Source of the DNA: Diplodia intermedia
Taxonomy: Eukaryota > Ascomycota > Dothideomycetes > Botryosphaeriales > Botryosphaeriaceae
Direction of reading: 5' to 3'
Length of the DNA stretch: 64,000 bases
NCBI GenBank assembly: GCA_021495925.1
Contig: JAKEKT010000085.1
Coordinates: 1-64,000, forward strand
The translations under genes were made by a program, and so were the position numbers. Below the pieces are notes generated by a model that saw only the letters and a list, made by a program, of their open reading frames with translations, was not told the DNA's origin and did no database searches. This document shows positions 21,792 through 32,381 of the stretch, one piece after another; positions within the stretch are counted from its first letter, which is position 1; every line of letters begins with the position of its first letter.

Positions 21792-23046
21792 TCAGGCGGT
21801 GTAGGCCTCGTACTCCAGACTGGCGTAGATGAAGGGGCCGACGCCCTTGAGGTCGTTCTCCGCGATCGGGACGCCGATGTAGTACTGTCCGAAAGAAGCA
21901 ACAAGTCAGCAACGAAAAAAAAACAAGCCCATCCACAAACATGGCGGTGAAGAAGTTCGGATAAGGAAAAAGGGAAGAGAGACCCACCTCGTAAGAAGCG
22001 TTGCCGCTCAAGCTGCCGACCTCGACGGTGCCCTCCCAGTTCAGCATGCCGCCGGTCGCGTTCGCAACGGCGTACTCGGTGGTCATGAGGTCGTAGGCCT
22101 TGAGGGCGGGGGCGCTGTACTTGTCGCCCTGGACGTAGCCCATGCGCAGGCCCTTGAGCAGGCCGTAGGTGAACATGGCGGTGCCGGACGACTCGATGTA
22201 GTTGCCGGGGGCGCCGGGGTAGGGCTCGTCCATGACCAGCCACCAGCCGCCGGACGCGGCGTCCTGCGCGGCGACGACGCCGTCGGCGCACGCGACGTAC
22301 CACTCCTTCAGCTGCGCGAAGCCCGCGTGGTCCTGCGGGAAGTAGTCGAGCACGTCCAGCAGCGCCATGACGTACCAGCCCAGCGCGCGGTCCCACACGT
22401 GCGGGCTGGCGCCCGTGACCGGGTCCGCCCACACGGCCGCCTTGAGCTCGTCGTAGCCGTGGTACAGCAGCTTGCTGGTGTCGTTGCGCAGGTGCTGCTC
22501 GACCAGCTGGAACTGCAGCAGGATGTCGTCCCACGCCGTTGTGTTGGTCGGCTCGAAGAGCGACGTCCACTGCGCGTAGAAGACGTCGGCCATGTAGATG
22601 CCGTCGAGCCACATCTGGTTGGGGTACGTCGGCACGCGGTGCCAGAAGCCGCCCGCGGGCGTGCGCAGCTGCGTGTCGAGCGAGTGGCGCAGGTTGTCGG
22701 CCGCCGTCTTGTACTTGGTCTCGTTGGTCTGGCCGTACAGCTCGAGCAGCGCGCGCCCGATGAGGATGTCGTCCAGCGAGTCCTTGTCCGCGGGCCACCC
22801 CGCGATGGTGCCGTTGTCGCTGACGACGGCGTCGACTTGGTCCTTGACCCAGGTGTAGTAGGTCTCGTTGCCGTACGCCTTGTACGCCAGGTCGGCCGCC
22901 CGGTACAGCACGCCGTTGGTGTAGTGGTTGTCCGGCTCGACGTTCTTGAGGATGAACGAGTCGATCATCCACGTCGAGTACTGTTGCTCGGCGGCGGACG
23001 CCGCGGTCGAGAGGGCCGCAATGGCGGCGACGGAGGAGAACTTCAT
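21792..23046 (-). CDS. GH105 unsaturated rhamnogalacturonyl hydrolase, secreted
   Basis: Predicted to remove unsaturated galacturonyl residues from rhamnogalacturonan fragments left by pectin lyases. Exons 23046..21988 and 21884..21792 join across a 103-bp intron (GTGGGT...GACAG) to 383 aa, close to the family length. Residues 1-19 are a signal peptide ending ASAAEQQ. Conserved blocks visible include FWHRVPTYPNQMWLDGIYM, SPHVWDRALGWYVMALLDVL and the substrate-pocket segment NYIESSGTAMFTYGLLKGLR, which fit the alpha6/alpha6 barrel of YteR/YesR enzymes. The C-terminus (YYIGVPIAENDLKG, then YASLEYEAYTA) appears only after removing the intron. Several N-x-S/T sites fit secretion. A TATA element lies upstream. 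Confidence 0.92.
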
Positions 23047-24105
23047 AGTGAATATCAAAAGAATGAGGGGGAAAGAGTGAAGTGAATCGGCACCGCTGAA
23101 CCAGCAAAACGAAACGAAGCAACAGCCGGCGAGGCCCTTATAATATTGCAGCTAGGGCGGGAGGCGGCGCATTGTTCTTTTCTTCCAACGGTCCCCTGGC
23201 GGGGCGGCGTATGTCTGCATGCAGGTCATGGAAGGACGCGGGACCTTTCCCACTCCGCCAAGATGGCCGGGCGTGCAAGCATCAGGAGCCGGGAGCCACG
23301 GAGCGAATCTAACATACGGCTTGGCGTTTCTTGGCTGGTGGGATTAAGGCGCAACCAGCGTGCCAGTGCGTGCAAGCGAGCACTACGGGGCGCCTGGTTG
23401 GGCGGAGAAATCTGATTCCGCGCTCTGAGAGGATTGCCGGCGTGGCTGTCCCGCCTCGGGATTGCAGTTCGCGTGCGTGGTCTCGGTAGATGGACCTGTC
23501 TTTCCCGTGCTGGGATGGATGCACCGTGGGACCGGCGCCGGCTAGATCGGAGCCTGGGTTGCCCTGGGATGCAGGGAGTGAGCTGCGAGCCCAGTCCGCC
23601 CGTTGTTGCGGCACAGATGGGCAGGTCAGCGTTGATGTCGACTTCGACGTGGAGTGCGATCTTGGATGAACGATCTGGCGAGAGCCTCCAATCCCCTATT
23701 GCGTGTTGCGCTAGCAAACGGACCCACTTCGGGGCCGGCAAGGAGGCACTGTCGATAAATATAGCTAGCTGTATCTTGGAGAGGACGCTTCTACTCGCAG
23801 CTTAGAGACTGCAGATAGCATCCCCTCACCACGGTACCTTTACCCATCGCCCAACGAGCCAGCAAGTGACGTTTCCTGCGGCTACATGCCCGCCGGCAAG
23901 ATCCATGTTTCGAGAAAAGCATTCGTGGCATGCCTCGTCAGACCCACTTGATGAAACGCCAAGAATTGATCCCAGTCGCAGAACTGCCTTCCCGAGTTTT
24001 TAGTACAATCTGCCTGACACGTCCCCACTGCTGTCTCTAGAGCTGTAGGGCTGGTTCGTGCTGCGGCGAAAAAAACGGTCGACAGCCTTCCTGATCCGCC
24101 AGGGC
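23047..24105. other. intergenic region (GH105 promoter)
   Basis: Holds the GH105 promoter, including the TATA element at 23137..23142, and the 3' flank of the downstream esterase gene. Overlapping open frames on both strands at 23226..23805 have no motif. Confidence 0.5.
23137..23142 (-). promoter_or_regulatory. TATA box of the GH105 gene
   Basis: The minus strand reads ATATTATAAGGG, placing TATAAG about 91 bp upstream of the ATG at 23046. Confidence 0.5.
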
Positions 24106-25482
24106 TCACGCCAGCTGCTTCAGGAGCTCTTTGGCGATGATTTCGTGCACGGTAAACGTGATGTGCCCTGAGTCTGTTTGTTGATTAGCACAGGTCCTTA
24201 CATTTCCTTTGCAATATTCCGCGCGTCACTTACTGAGCCAGAAATACTCTGATATGGGCTGGCATCCATACGCCGCATAATTCCACAGAATGTCCGACTG
24301 CGCGTAGGACTTGCAGTAACTTGACACGGAATTCTTCAGCACCGTTTGCGACTCTGACTGGCGAATTACTTACCTCGTAGTGTTTTGTATGTTGTAGCGA
24401 GCGGGTTCGGCCAGTACGTCATTCAAGAATGAATAGGTGTCGAACACGAAGGAGCTCGAGCCATTATGTCTGGCCTGAAAGTAGGACACTCGCGATCGAA
24501 CCGCCGAGTTCCACTGGCCCAGCATTGTGGAATTCGGGAGCGGGTTAGTACTGACCAGGTTCGATGCCGTCTTGTCGAGCGGTGGCGGGAGCATCTTGGC
24601 CGTATTAGCGTCATGTATAACATAGTGCCAAGGGCGGAACTACAAAGACGAATTTCCTGTATCCTCTGCTGTATACGAGCTCCTGCAGTGCATCAAGTCA
24701 GCACTCGGATTCCGCCGGGATACCGATTCAGCCCTCCGATATCGTGCCGGTCTTCTTTGGCCACGGGGGACGACGCACGACAGAATCGAACCATTTCTTG
24801 ACTAGCGTCTCATACCACGCTGGAAAGCTCACGTTGGTGAATTTGGCGCTGTCGTTGATGTCATTGATGCTGCGTTGTCTCTGCATCAGCCGATCGATTC
24901 TGTTCAGGGGTAGAGGTGTGCAGACAGACCCAATCCAGAACGCAACGAGCGTATCCGCTGGCTCAAGGTCTAGGGTCTCGCGCGCATATAGATCCCACTG
25001 CTTGACCTGGTCATCCAGATCTACCGTGTAGTTGTGGTGCAGAGGGAGGCTGGCCTGGATCAGTCCAAGGATTCGCCGGGTAAGTCTTTTTGCAGATGTA
25101 CTCACTACTCTGCGCTGATGTCGGCACCTGCGAATGCGAAATCCCAGAGCTTCGTTTCCGGGCAGTTAGCTGGAAGGCCCTCGTAGCAGCCCGTCAAGTA
25201 CTCGACCCAATTCGGCCCTCCGGAGCTTGTCGTGTTCTTCACAATCTCGCTCGAGAGCAGTTGTTCGGGAGCGAACGTGTAATTGAACGCATCCGAGATG
25301 AAGCTGTAGTTCCAGTGTCCCTGTGTCCCTTGGACATAGGTATACGAGTCTCCAAACGCAAGCAGATTCTTGATCTCCTTGCCTTTGAAAGTGATTGACT
25401 GGTTCCAGGGGTTCGACCGGGATGGTGCAGCTTGAACCCCTGCAGTAGCCAGCACGAAGAACCAGAGATGTGGAGCAAGCAT
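24106..25482 (-). CDS. secreted GDSL/SGNH esterase, CE16 acetylesterase-like
   Basis: Predicted extracellular esterase, probably deacetylating plant-wall oligosaccharides. Seven exons (25482..25106, 25049..24930, 24869..24779, 24682..24644, 24594..24374, 24319..24234, 24173..24106) join to 333 aa; the six introns of 49-96 bp all keep phase. A signal peptide ends near VQAAP. SGNH blocks are visible: block I LLAFGDSYTYV with the nucleophile Ser; the Gly block DFAFAGADIS; the Asn block FWIGINDINDS, formed only by splicing; and near the end NSGHITFTVHE with the catalytic His. The usual LHPT context of that His reads GHIT here, a small departure. The second intron has an unusual GTCTGT donor. Many N-glycosylation sequons are present. 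Intron density is much higher than in the neighbours. Confidence 0.88.
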
Positions 25483-26466
25483 CGCGGAAGCTCAGGGTAG
25501 GATGATGGGCATGAGAGTCTGAACCAACAGACAAGGCCGTGGTGTTGCTGTGTTGGCGAAGGCTTGGCCATGGTTTCTGCAATCCTTTGCAATCAACCCA
25601 AAAATACCGCGCGCAACCAATGCAATGGAAACATGAAACTCACAGGTGATTGGCGGAAAGTTACTGTCGGCATGTCATAGGAAGTTCCGGTGTCGTGGCC
25701 GCGTGGAGATTACCCCGCAACGGCATCCCCGGACTGCGGGGCATCCTGTCCGGATATTGACCCACAGTCACAGGGGGTGACACGGGATCCGAGCCTCCTG
25801 AGCTCGATCTCAAACGTTACACACTCCCTAAATGGGCAGGTGAATGTAATGTTTGGACCCGATTGTCTGCGTTCAAGACTCGCATGTATGTCCGAATATT
25901 CGATTCCACTAAAACAGAAGGGCCAATTGTTTTGTTCCTTACTGCGAAATCGATTCCTCGCGCGAATTGAAAGCCATCGGACACGAATATTGCTTTCGAT
26001 GAGTACCTGCAGTTTCTATTTATAGGGTTGCGCATAAACCCACCAATAAGCGAAAAAGTCACGAATGGGGACCAAGCTACCTCTCTTCATCCTGATCATG
26101 CTCCTTGTCATTCTCGTCAGGCAGGTTCATGCGTCCGATGGGCATGTTCGGCTGCTGAGCTTTCCGGTTCGCCCATCCTTTGTCGTCTATGACGAGCTTG
26201 TTTGCCAAGCAGTACAAAGCTTGGCTCCACGGCTTGAACTCAGCGCTCGTCCGTCAGGAAATCTAGCCTTTCGCTCATGTCGTATCCAGTGGCAAACGCC
26301 TTGATGTCTTTTTTTTTCTCGGGAAGAGGGTTTTCGGTCCTGGGTTGTGGCTCTTCTTTTTCTTCTCCTTTCTCCTGCGACGGCGGATCCACAACCTTCG
26401 AAACCTGCGACGTGGGCGACATGGACGTGCCGAGTGCTCGTTTGTGTGATCGCTCTCTTGATTGTT
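25483..26466. other. intergenic region, no supported gene
   Basis: Upstream region of the esterase gene. Overlapping minus-strand frames at 26187..26723 are continuous with the doubtful ORF below but carry no recognised motif. Confidence 0.4.
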
Positions 26467-27021
26467 TCAATGTCGCCGTGGAACATCGTGAGGACAACAA
26501 TTTCGAGGTCGGTATCGTTGTGGATTCGACGAGGGTTTGCAATGTCGCGAACGAGGAAGCCTATGGCCCTTGCCCCGTTGACGTTTGTGTACGAGCCAAG
26601 TTTCCTGTTCGTAGCCACGGACCGAAAGGAAGACTTCCCGAGTGACAGCTCCCAGGGTCTTGTATTGATCAGACAATATGTCTGACAGCAGGCCCGACGT
26701 GATGAGCATTTTGTTGCTCCCAACCGAGAAGCTCTCCGTTCCGATGGTTACCTGGTAAAAGCGGAACCACTTGGCTGATTTCATGCTTAGCCTGACTTCA
26801 TCAGAGAAGGGCTTGGTAAGCTCAGTTGGAAGCTTAGGTAAGGCATTGCCCCTGGTGATCTCAGTAACCTCTGCTTCCAATGCTTCGTCTTCAGTGGGCT
26901 GTGCACTGTCCTGGGCATTCCCTTGGCTCTGATCAGGAGCTACAAGCAATCTCATGCATAACAAGCTTGAAGCCAAATGAGGATGACCAGGCTTGGCCAT
27001 CGGTATCACCGCGTCTGACAT
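26467..27021 (-). CDS. doubtful hypothetical ORF
   Basis: A 184-aa frame with an ATG at 27021. The middle part (ELTKPFSDEVRLSMKSAKWF, then VGSNKMLITSGLLSDILS) has protein-like composition, but the last 40 residues are Arg-rich and unconvincing. A better-looking reading continues in another frame (ARAIGFLVRDIANPRRIHND) from about 26590 downward. This could mean a missed intron, a frameshift, or a decayed gene. No family, signal peptide or membrane segment was recognised. Confidence 0.3.
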   Translation of the reverse strand: MSDAVIPMAKPGHPHLASSLLCMRLLVAPDQSQGNAQDSAQPTEDEALEAEVTEITRGNALPKLPTELTKPFSDEVRLSMKSAKWFRFYQVTIGTESFSVGSNKMLITSGLLSDILSDQYKTLGAVTREVFLSVRGYEQETWLVHKRQRGKGHRLPRSRHCKPSSNPQRYRPRNCCPHDVPRRH

Positions 27022-27675
27022 GGTTGATTTCTTGTCTCACTTTCAGACCTTGCTCTCGCTGGGCGAGCCATTGACCAGAACTTGTCGACCATGTGTTTGT
27101 CTACGTCACAGTTGAGACCACGAGCCTCCCCAGGTCAGCTCCATGACCCGGCCCTGATTCTCGTCCCCAATCATACGTGGGCATATTTTCTCGGCTGAGC
27201 TTCCCCCATCTCCGCCGTAGACGCCCGTCAGAGCTTACTTGCTGCCTTTTTTAAGGCCTTACGTTCCGCCAAGTTCTTCTTCTTCATCTTGGTCTGAAAC
27301 TCCATTCTCCCTCATTTCTACGACCAGGCCCTCCACCTCTTTCCTGTATTTCCGCTTCTTGGCATTCTCCCTGAGTTTCTCCTCCTTGACATGTTCTCCT
27401 TCTCATCCTTCCATCGGTCCCGGTTGAGCTTGAGCCTCCGCTCTGGGTTACTTGGTTACGCAGATTGTTTCTCGACGTGGGTCCAGCAACCCGACCCATA
27501 GATCAACAAGGATAACGCTAAACCCTTTGACCATGCAGATGGGAGAAATATCGATGGAGAGTTTTAAGGGAAGCACTAAAGATAAAAACCGCTTCTGATT
27601 AATCATGTGACTTCGTCCCGACAACACCATTTCAATATCCCCTCTCTCTTCCACTTCCGATGCACACCAGGCAAC
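27022..27675. other. intergenic region
   Basis: The minus strand is purine-rich at 27240..27430 and therefore reads as Lys/Glu/Arg-rich peptides in all frames. No gene can be supported. Confidence 0.4.
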
Positions 27676-28821
27676 TCAGAAGTCGAATTTCTCGCCGACC
27701 ATGTCCTCACTCATCTTCCACAACCGTTCTGCGTCATACGAGTTTCTCGCCCAGGGGGCGACCATATCGAAGCTCGAGATCTGGGCGTCTCTTAGGAACT
27801 TGCCGTTATCCTCTGCAACAAACATCTTGTCAGTGTCATCCAAAGTGTCCATACCGACCAAAAAAACTTACTCTCAATCCAATCCGCAAATGCCGCAACA
27901 ACATGCGTCGACGTCCCCTCATCCAGCGTCTTGAACGGGTTCTTCTCCCAGTACTCCTTGAAGCCCTGCGGATTGCCGTTGCTCGCAAACACACTCACTA
28001 CAGCCACCGGGTCAGCAAAGAAACGCCCAATCCAGCCAACCAACAAAGAAGAGAGAAGAAAACCCACTCAACTGCACCCAATCATCCCCCTCAATATCCA
28101 CATGCCTCCCCAAATTCGTCGCAATCGCGCCGGGATGCAAACTAAACGCCAGCAACCCCCTCCCCCCCAACCGCTCCGCCAACGCCCACGCATACAGACA
28201 ATTCGCCGTCTTCGCCTGCCCATACGCCCTCCACTTATCATACGCCTCGCCCTCCCCAAACCCCGGATCCGCCCACCGCACCGGCCCGAGCTGATGCCCC
28301 TCGCTACTCACAACCACGACCCGCGGCCTCCTCCTCTCCTCCCCCGCCATCATCCCCGGGATGACGCGGTTCGCAAACACAAAATGCCCCAGATGATTCG
28401 TGCCGAACTGCCTCTCGAACCCGTCCGCCGTCATCCCGTACGCGCACGCCATGACGCCCGCATTCAGCACCAGCACATCAACAACGAACCCCTCTTCGCT
28501 CTGCAGCGCCGCGACCGCGTCCCCCGCGCGCCGCGCCGACGCGAGCGACGCGAGGTCGACGACGACGCCGCGCACGGCGACGGCGGCGGCGGCGGTGTGG
28601 ATGGCCGCGGCGGTGGCGTCGATGGCCGACTGCGTGCGCGAGGCGAGGATGAGGAGCCGCGGCGCGTGCGAGGCGAGCGTGGTGGCCAGGTGCGCGCCTA
28701 GGCTGTTGGGCGTCACGCCCGTGATTAGGATCGTCTTGTTGCGGATCGAGGCGGAGAGGGAGGAGGCGGCGGCGGTGGCGGTGGTGTGGGAGTCGTATGA
28801 CGGTGGTGGTGGGGAGGCCAT
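27676..28821 (-). CDS. short-chain dehydrogenase/reductase (retinol dehydrogenase-like)
   Basis: NAD(P)-dependent oxidoreductase of the classical SDR superfamily; the substrate is not predictable. Exons 28821..28068, 27997..27872 and 27812..27676 join across introns of 70 and 59 bp to 338 aa. Visible motifs: the cofactor loop TGVTPNSLGAH at residues 34-44, VLNAGVMA, the catalytic Ser in VVVVSSEGHQ, and the catalytic YxxxK in YGQAKTAN, followed by FSLHPGAIATNL. The arrangement matches retinol dehydrogenase/WWOX-like fungal SDRs. The N-terminus is Ala/Ser-rich with no clear signal. The C-terminal exon (FDMVAPWARNSYDAERLW) is typical of this subgroup. Confidence 0.92.
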
Positions 28822-29371
28822 TGTGGGAGGGAGGTAGGTAGGTGGGCTTTTGTTTCTTTTCTGTTGGTGTGTGTTGAGGTGTGGTGTGGTAGGGCGAGTG
28901 AAGAAGGTAGGTGGGTAGGTCGGTCGATTGATGTTCGGGGGTGTTGGGTGCTCGGAGAGGGTGCGGTGTGTAAGGCTGGTGTAGCCGGTGGAAACTAGAT
29001 GGTGGTGATTGCAGTTGAGGAAGGAGCAACGTGCAGATGGTTTAAATAGACAGGTACGAAGGAGTTAGGACGGAGTTGCACACCAGAAACAAGAAAACCG
29101 CAAGCTTGGCACACCCAGAGTACAGTCTACTCCTCGAAGCAGCATTGCGGTTGGACTGGCGCCAGTAAAAGCCGTTGGCCTTGCGGCACGATGCCCCGGA
29201 GATAGAGGTGGTGGTGGGGAATTAGCACCTGCACGAGACGGAGTTAACACGGATGAGTGCAAACCACAAGATATTATGTCCGTCTCCCCCGCCAACACCA
29301 AGACATTTACGCTCACTAGCCGTCGCTCGGCGGCTGATTAAAATCGGCTTAGTCACCTTACCCATGCTTTC
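28822..29371. other. intergenic region (SDR promoter)
   Basis: Upstream of the SDR gene and downstream of the Cys-rich protein gene. Its minus strand near 28830..29000 is rich in C/T and CACA, consistent with a leader. No coding feature was seen. Confidence 0.5.
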
Positions 29372-30160
29372 CTACCACCGTCCCAGCACTCCCAACGCCA
29401 TCGCCCCCCACCACACCCGTCCGTCTGCCACCGCCCAGCCGCCACCCAACGACGCACCACCACCCGTCACCGTCACCGTCGCCGTCGCACCCGCCGGCGT
29501 CGCCATCCCCCAACCATCCACCCCACCACTCCCCGCCGCCGCCGTCGTCGTCCCCACCTCGGCCACCGTACTCGTCCCGACCACGCCCCCCACCCCCGTC
29601 GTCTCGACCCACACGACCTCCCCCAACCCACACACCTCGGCGCCATCATCACCATCCCGATAGATGACGCCGCCGGAGCAGCAAACGCCGTTGCGCATGT
29701 TCCCGGGACAGCCGCTGTAGTCGCCGCGCGCGGCGGCGCGCGCGATGGCGTCGGCGGCGAGCGGCAGCGCCCAGACGAATTGCCCCGGCGGGCAGCACGA
29801 CGAGGGCGCCTGCGTGCCCGCGTGCAGGGCGGTGTAGTCGCAGTCGAGTAGTGAGGAGCCGGCGCAGCAGATGCCGCCGTAGGTGTAGTAGAGGCCGGGG
29901 CAGGGGATGGGCGGCGTGATTTGGAAGCTGTCGCTGGAGGTGGTGGGGGTGGGCGTGGGCGTGGTGGTGGATGATGATGATGATGCGGCGGTGGCGGCGG
30001 CGGCAGGTGTTGTTTGTTTGGGGAAGAGGTCGGTGTTGTCGAGGAGGGCCCAGCTGGTGCTGGTGGTCGGGTAGGTTGTCGTGCTTTGGGCGCTTGCTAG
30101 CACAGAGCCCGATGTGGCGGCGAGGAGTATGACGCCGAAGGCGCTGTGGAGGATCGCCAT
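29372..30160 (-). CDS. secreted Cys-rich protein with GPI-like C-terminus
   Basis: An unspliced 262-aa frame. Residues 1-24 are a signal peptide (FGVILLAATSGSVLASA). A Ser/Thr/Pro/Ala-rich linker, likely O-glycosylated, leads to a domain with ten Cys including three CC pairs (GGICCAGSS, PSSCCPPGQ, NGVCCSGGV). The last 60 residues are Gly/Ala/Thr-rich and end in a hydrophobic stretch (WWGAMALGVLGRW) that could be a GPI-attachment signal. This layout is common in fungal cell-surface proteins of unknown function. No catalytic motif was found. A role as an effector or wall protein is only inference. Confidence 0.75.
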   Translation of the reverse strand: MAILHSAFGVILLAATSGSVLASAQSTTTYPTTSTSWALLDNTDLFPKQTTPAAAATAASSSSSTTTPTPTPTTSSDSFQITPPIPCPGLYYTYGGICCAGSSLLDCDYTALHAGTQAPSSCCPPGQFVWALPLAADAIARAAARGDYSGCPGNMRNGVCCSGGVIYRDGDDGAEVCGLGEVVWVETTGVGGVVGTSTVAEVGTTTAAAGSGGVDGWGMATPAGATATVTVTGGGASLGGGWAVADGRVWWGAMALGVLGRW

Positions 30161-30449
30161 TGTTGGAGGTGAGTGGAGCGGAAGAGCCGTGATTAGTAGA
30201 TAGAGTCTTCAGTCATCGTTCGTGAAAAGCGAGATGTTCAGAAAGAGGGCATCAGGAGGCATTCAATCCTCTGAGACCATCACGCGCTAGACTCGGAGAT
30301 TGTCGAAGGATTTCCGTGTTTCCGCGCTAGCTTGGGCGTTTGTGTTCAGCCGCGGCAAAAGGACCAATATTAAGCAAAAGATAGTGGTACACTTCCAAGG
30401 ACGATTCTTGATATTTCTACAGTTCTCCCAGGCATTTTCCCCCCGAAGC

Positions 30450-32381
30450 CTATTCCTTTTTAATCGCCGCCCTCATCTGGTTCTTGATCTTAGTCACCGC
30501 ACCGCTGCCATTGAACACCATGGTAGTGTAGATCATGGCAACGCTGGCACCCGCATTCAGGAGCTGCAGCGCTTGCTGGCCGTTCGTCACGCCGCCCGTG
30601 GCCCAGATCTCCTTCGGCGTGTGCGAATACGGCGACCTATCACCGGCCACTTCCTCCACGGCCGAGGGAGTCGGGGCCCGCACGACCGGCGCAAGGTCGG
30701 TCAAGTCGTCGGGGCTGGTGGTGACGTTCTCGGTCGGGTCGGCGACCTTGACCTCTGAGAAGGCCGAGGAAGCCTCCGAGGCGGCGTCTCTTGCCCCAGC
30801 CTCGATCTTCTCGACGATGGACGTCTCTGGGGACTCGCCCGTGCTAGCACCTGCGATCGCCTTGGTCTCGGGCTTCTCCTCTTTGGGCGCAATCCGAGGG
30901 CCCTGGTCCAGCATCTTCCTGTACTTCGCCACCATTCCCAGCGTCTTGTCGAACAGCTGCGGCCCAGAGTAGCCGCCCGTCTCAAGGAGCGTCTCCTGCT
31001 CGTGCGCCGGCATGATGTAACCTCTGGGCAAAGGCGCGGGCCTGCTCTTGGTAGTGTTGCCGACAATGACGCCATCGACGCCGCTCTCCCAGACAGCATC
31101 GCAGATACCCGACATCTGCTCCTTCGTGTCCTCGTCCGGCGACACCTTGACCATGACGCGGGGCTTGGACTTGCGGTCCGCGGCCTTCGCGGCGGCGACG
31201 ACGCCCGTCAGGATGCGGGTGAGCGGCTCGACACGTTGCAGCGAGCGCAGGCCGGGCGTGTTGGGGCTCGAGACATTGACGACAATGACGTCGGCGTACT
31301 TGGCGAGGCGGTCGACGCAGTAGACGTAGTCGTCCTTGACGGCCTCGATGTCGGCGTCGGGCGTGTTCTTGTTCTTCGCTACCTGTAGACGGTGGCGCCA
31401 TGTCAGCTTTTTCTTCGTCCCTCACTCGTCCACTCCCGCAGGCAGGGCAGAGCGCACCTGAACACACATCAGCCGGCCAGCCGCCAAACTGCCGGGCGGC
31501 ACACCCGCAGCGCCGTCCAGCACGGCCTGCTCGGCGTCCGGGCCGAGGCCGAAGCCCATCTGGTATGCGAACTCGCGGACGCGCTGGCGCAGGCGGGCGG
31601 CGACGTTGTCGGCGCCCTCGGAGTTGAGGCCGCAGCGGTTGATCAGGCCGTCCTGCGACGTGACGCGGAAGACGCGCGGTCGCGGGTTGCCCGACTGCGG
31701 CTTGGGCGTGATGCCGCCGACCTCGACGATTGCCGGGCCCAGGGCGAAGAGGGGGTCGGGGATCCACGCGTTCTTGTCCAGGCCGGCCGAGATGCCGATG
31801 GGGTTGTCCAGCGACTGGCCGAAGACGGTGATGCGCAGGTCGCCGGCGCCGTCGGGGTCGCCGCGCTCGCGCGGGTGCAGGCCCAGCGGGTAGAGCGTCT
31901 GCAGCGCCTTTATGCCTGCGTGGTGGGCATCCTCGGCGTCGGACCAGATGGTGCGGATCAGCGGAGGCACCAGGTACTGGTGGGCGCTGGCGCGGGTATC
32001 GGTGAAGTAGAGGTAGCCGGCGCCGGAGAGGAGAGCGAAGGTGGTGCCGTAGGCGTAGCGCTTGAAGCGTGAGCCAGCAGACCGCGCACCTTTCTTTGCT
32101 TGCTTGGCGGTATCCTCGGCCTCCTTCTTTGCTTCCTTGGCAGTATCCTTCGCTTCCTTCGTAGTCTCAGCTACGGTTTCCTTCACGTCTTTCGTTTTCT
32201 CAGCAGCGGCTTTCGAGGCGGCTTCGGAGGCGGCGTCGGGGGTGGTGGACGAGAGACGGACGGCGGGAGAGCGGAGGAGGCTCGAGGGATGCCATTGGCG
32301 GGCGAGAGGAGCGTGGTTGAACAGGCGCAGAGGGGCCCGACCGGGAGCGTGCCGGAACAGCACGTTTGCGCGGGCTGCCAT
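30450..32381 (-). CDS. URA9: mitochondrial dihydroorotate dehydrogenase (class 2)
   Basis: FMN enzyme of the inner mitochondrial membrane that oxidises dihydroorotate to orotate with ubiquinone, step four of pyrimidine synthesis. Exons 32381..31458 and 31382..30450 join across a 75-bp intron to 618 aa. Order: Arg-rich mitochondrial presequence; an Ala/Lys/Glu/Thr segment with LEA-like repeats (KEAKDTAKEAKKEAEDTAKQ); a membrane helix around TTFALLSGAGYLYF; then the barrel with GISAGLDKNAW, the catalytic-Ser loop VVNVSSPNTPGLRSL, and the phosphate site ATGGVTNGQQALQLLNAGAS. About 100 polar residues (after YRKMLDQGP, before HTPKEIWATGG) are inserted in the barrel. The frame begins with TTG at 32396, so ATG 32381 is chosen. 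Confidence 0.93.

Noticed and set aside
21680..23122. Long Arg/Pro-rich minus-strand frame overlapping GH105
   Set aside because: Out of frame with the GH105 motifs and lacks any signature.
27240..27430. Coiled-coil-like Lys/Glu/Arg-rich peptide on the minus strand, apparently frameshifted
   Set aside because: The strand is purine-rich, so all three frames give charged peptides; the frame changes are not evidence of a broken gene.
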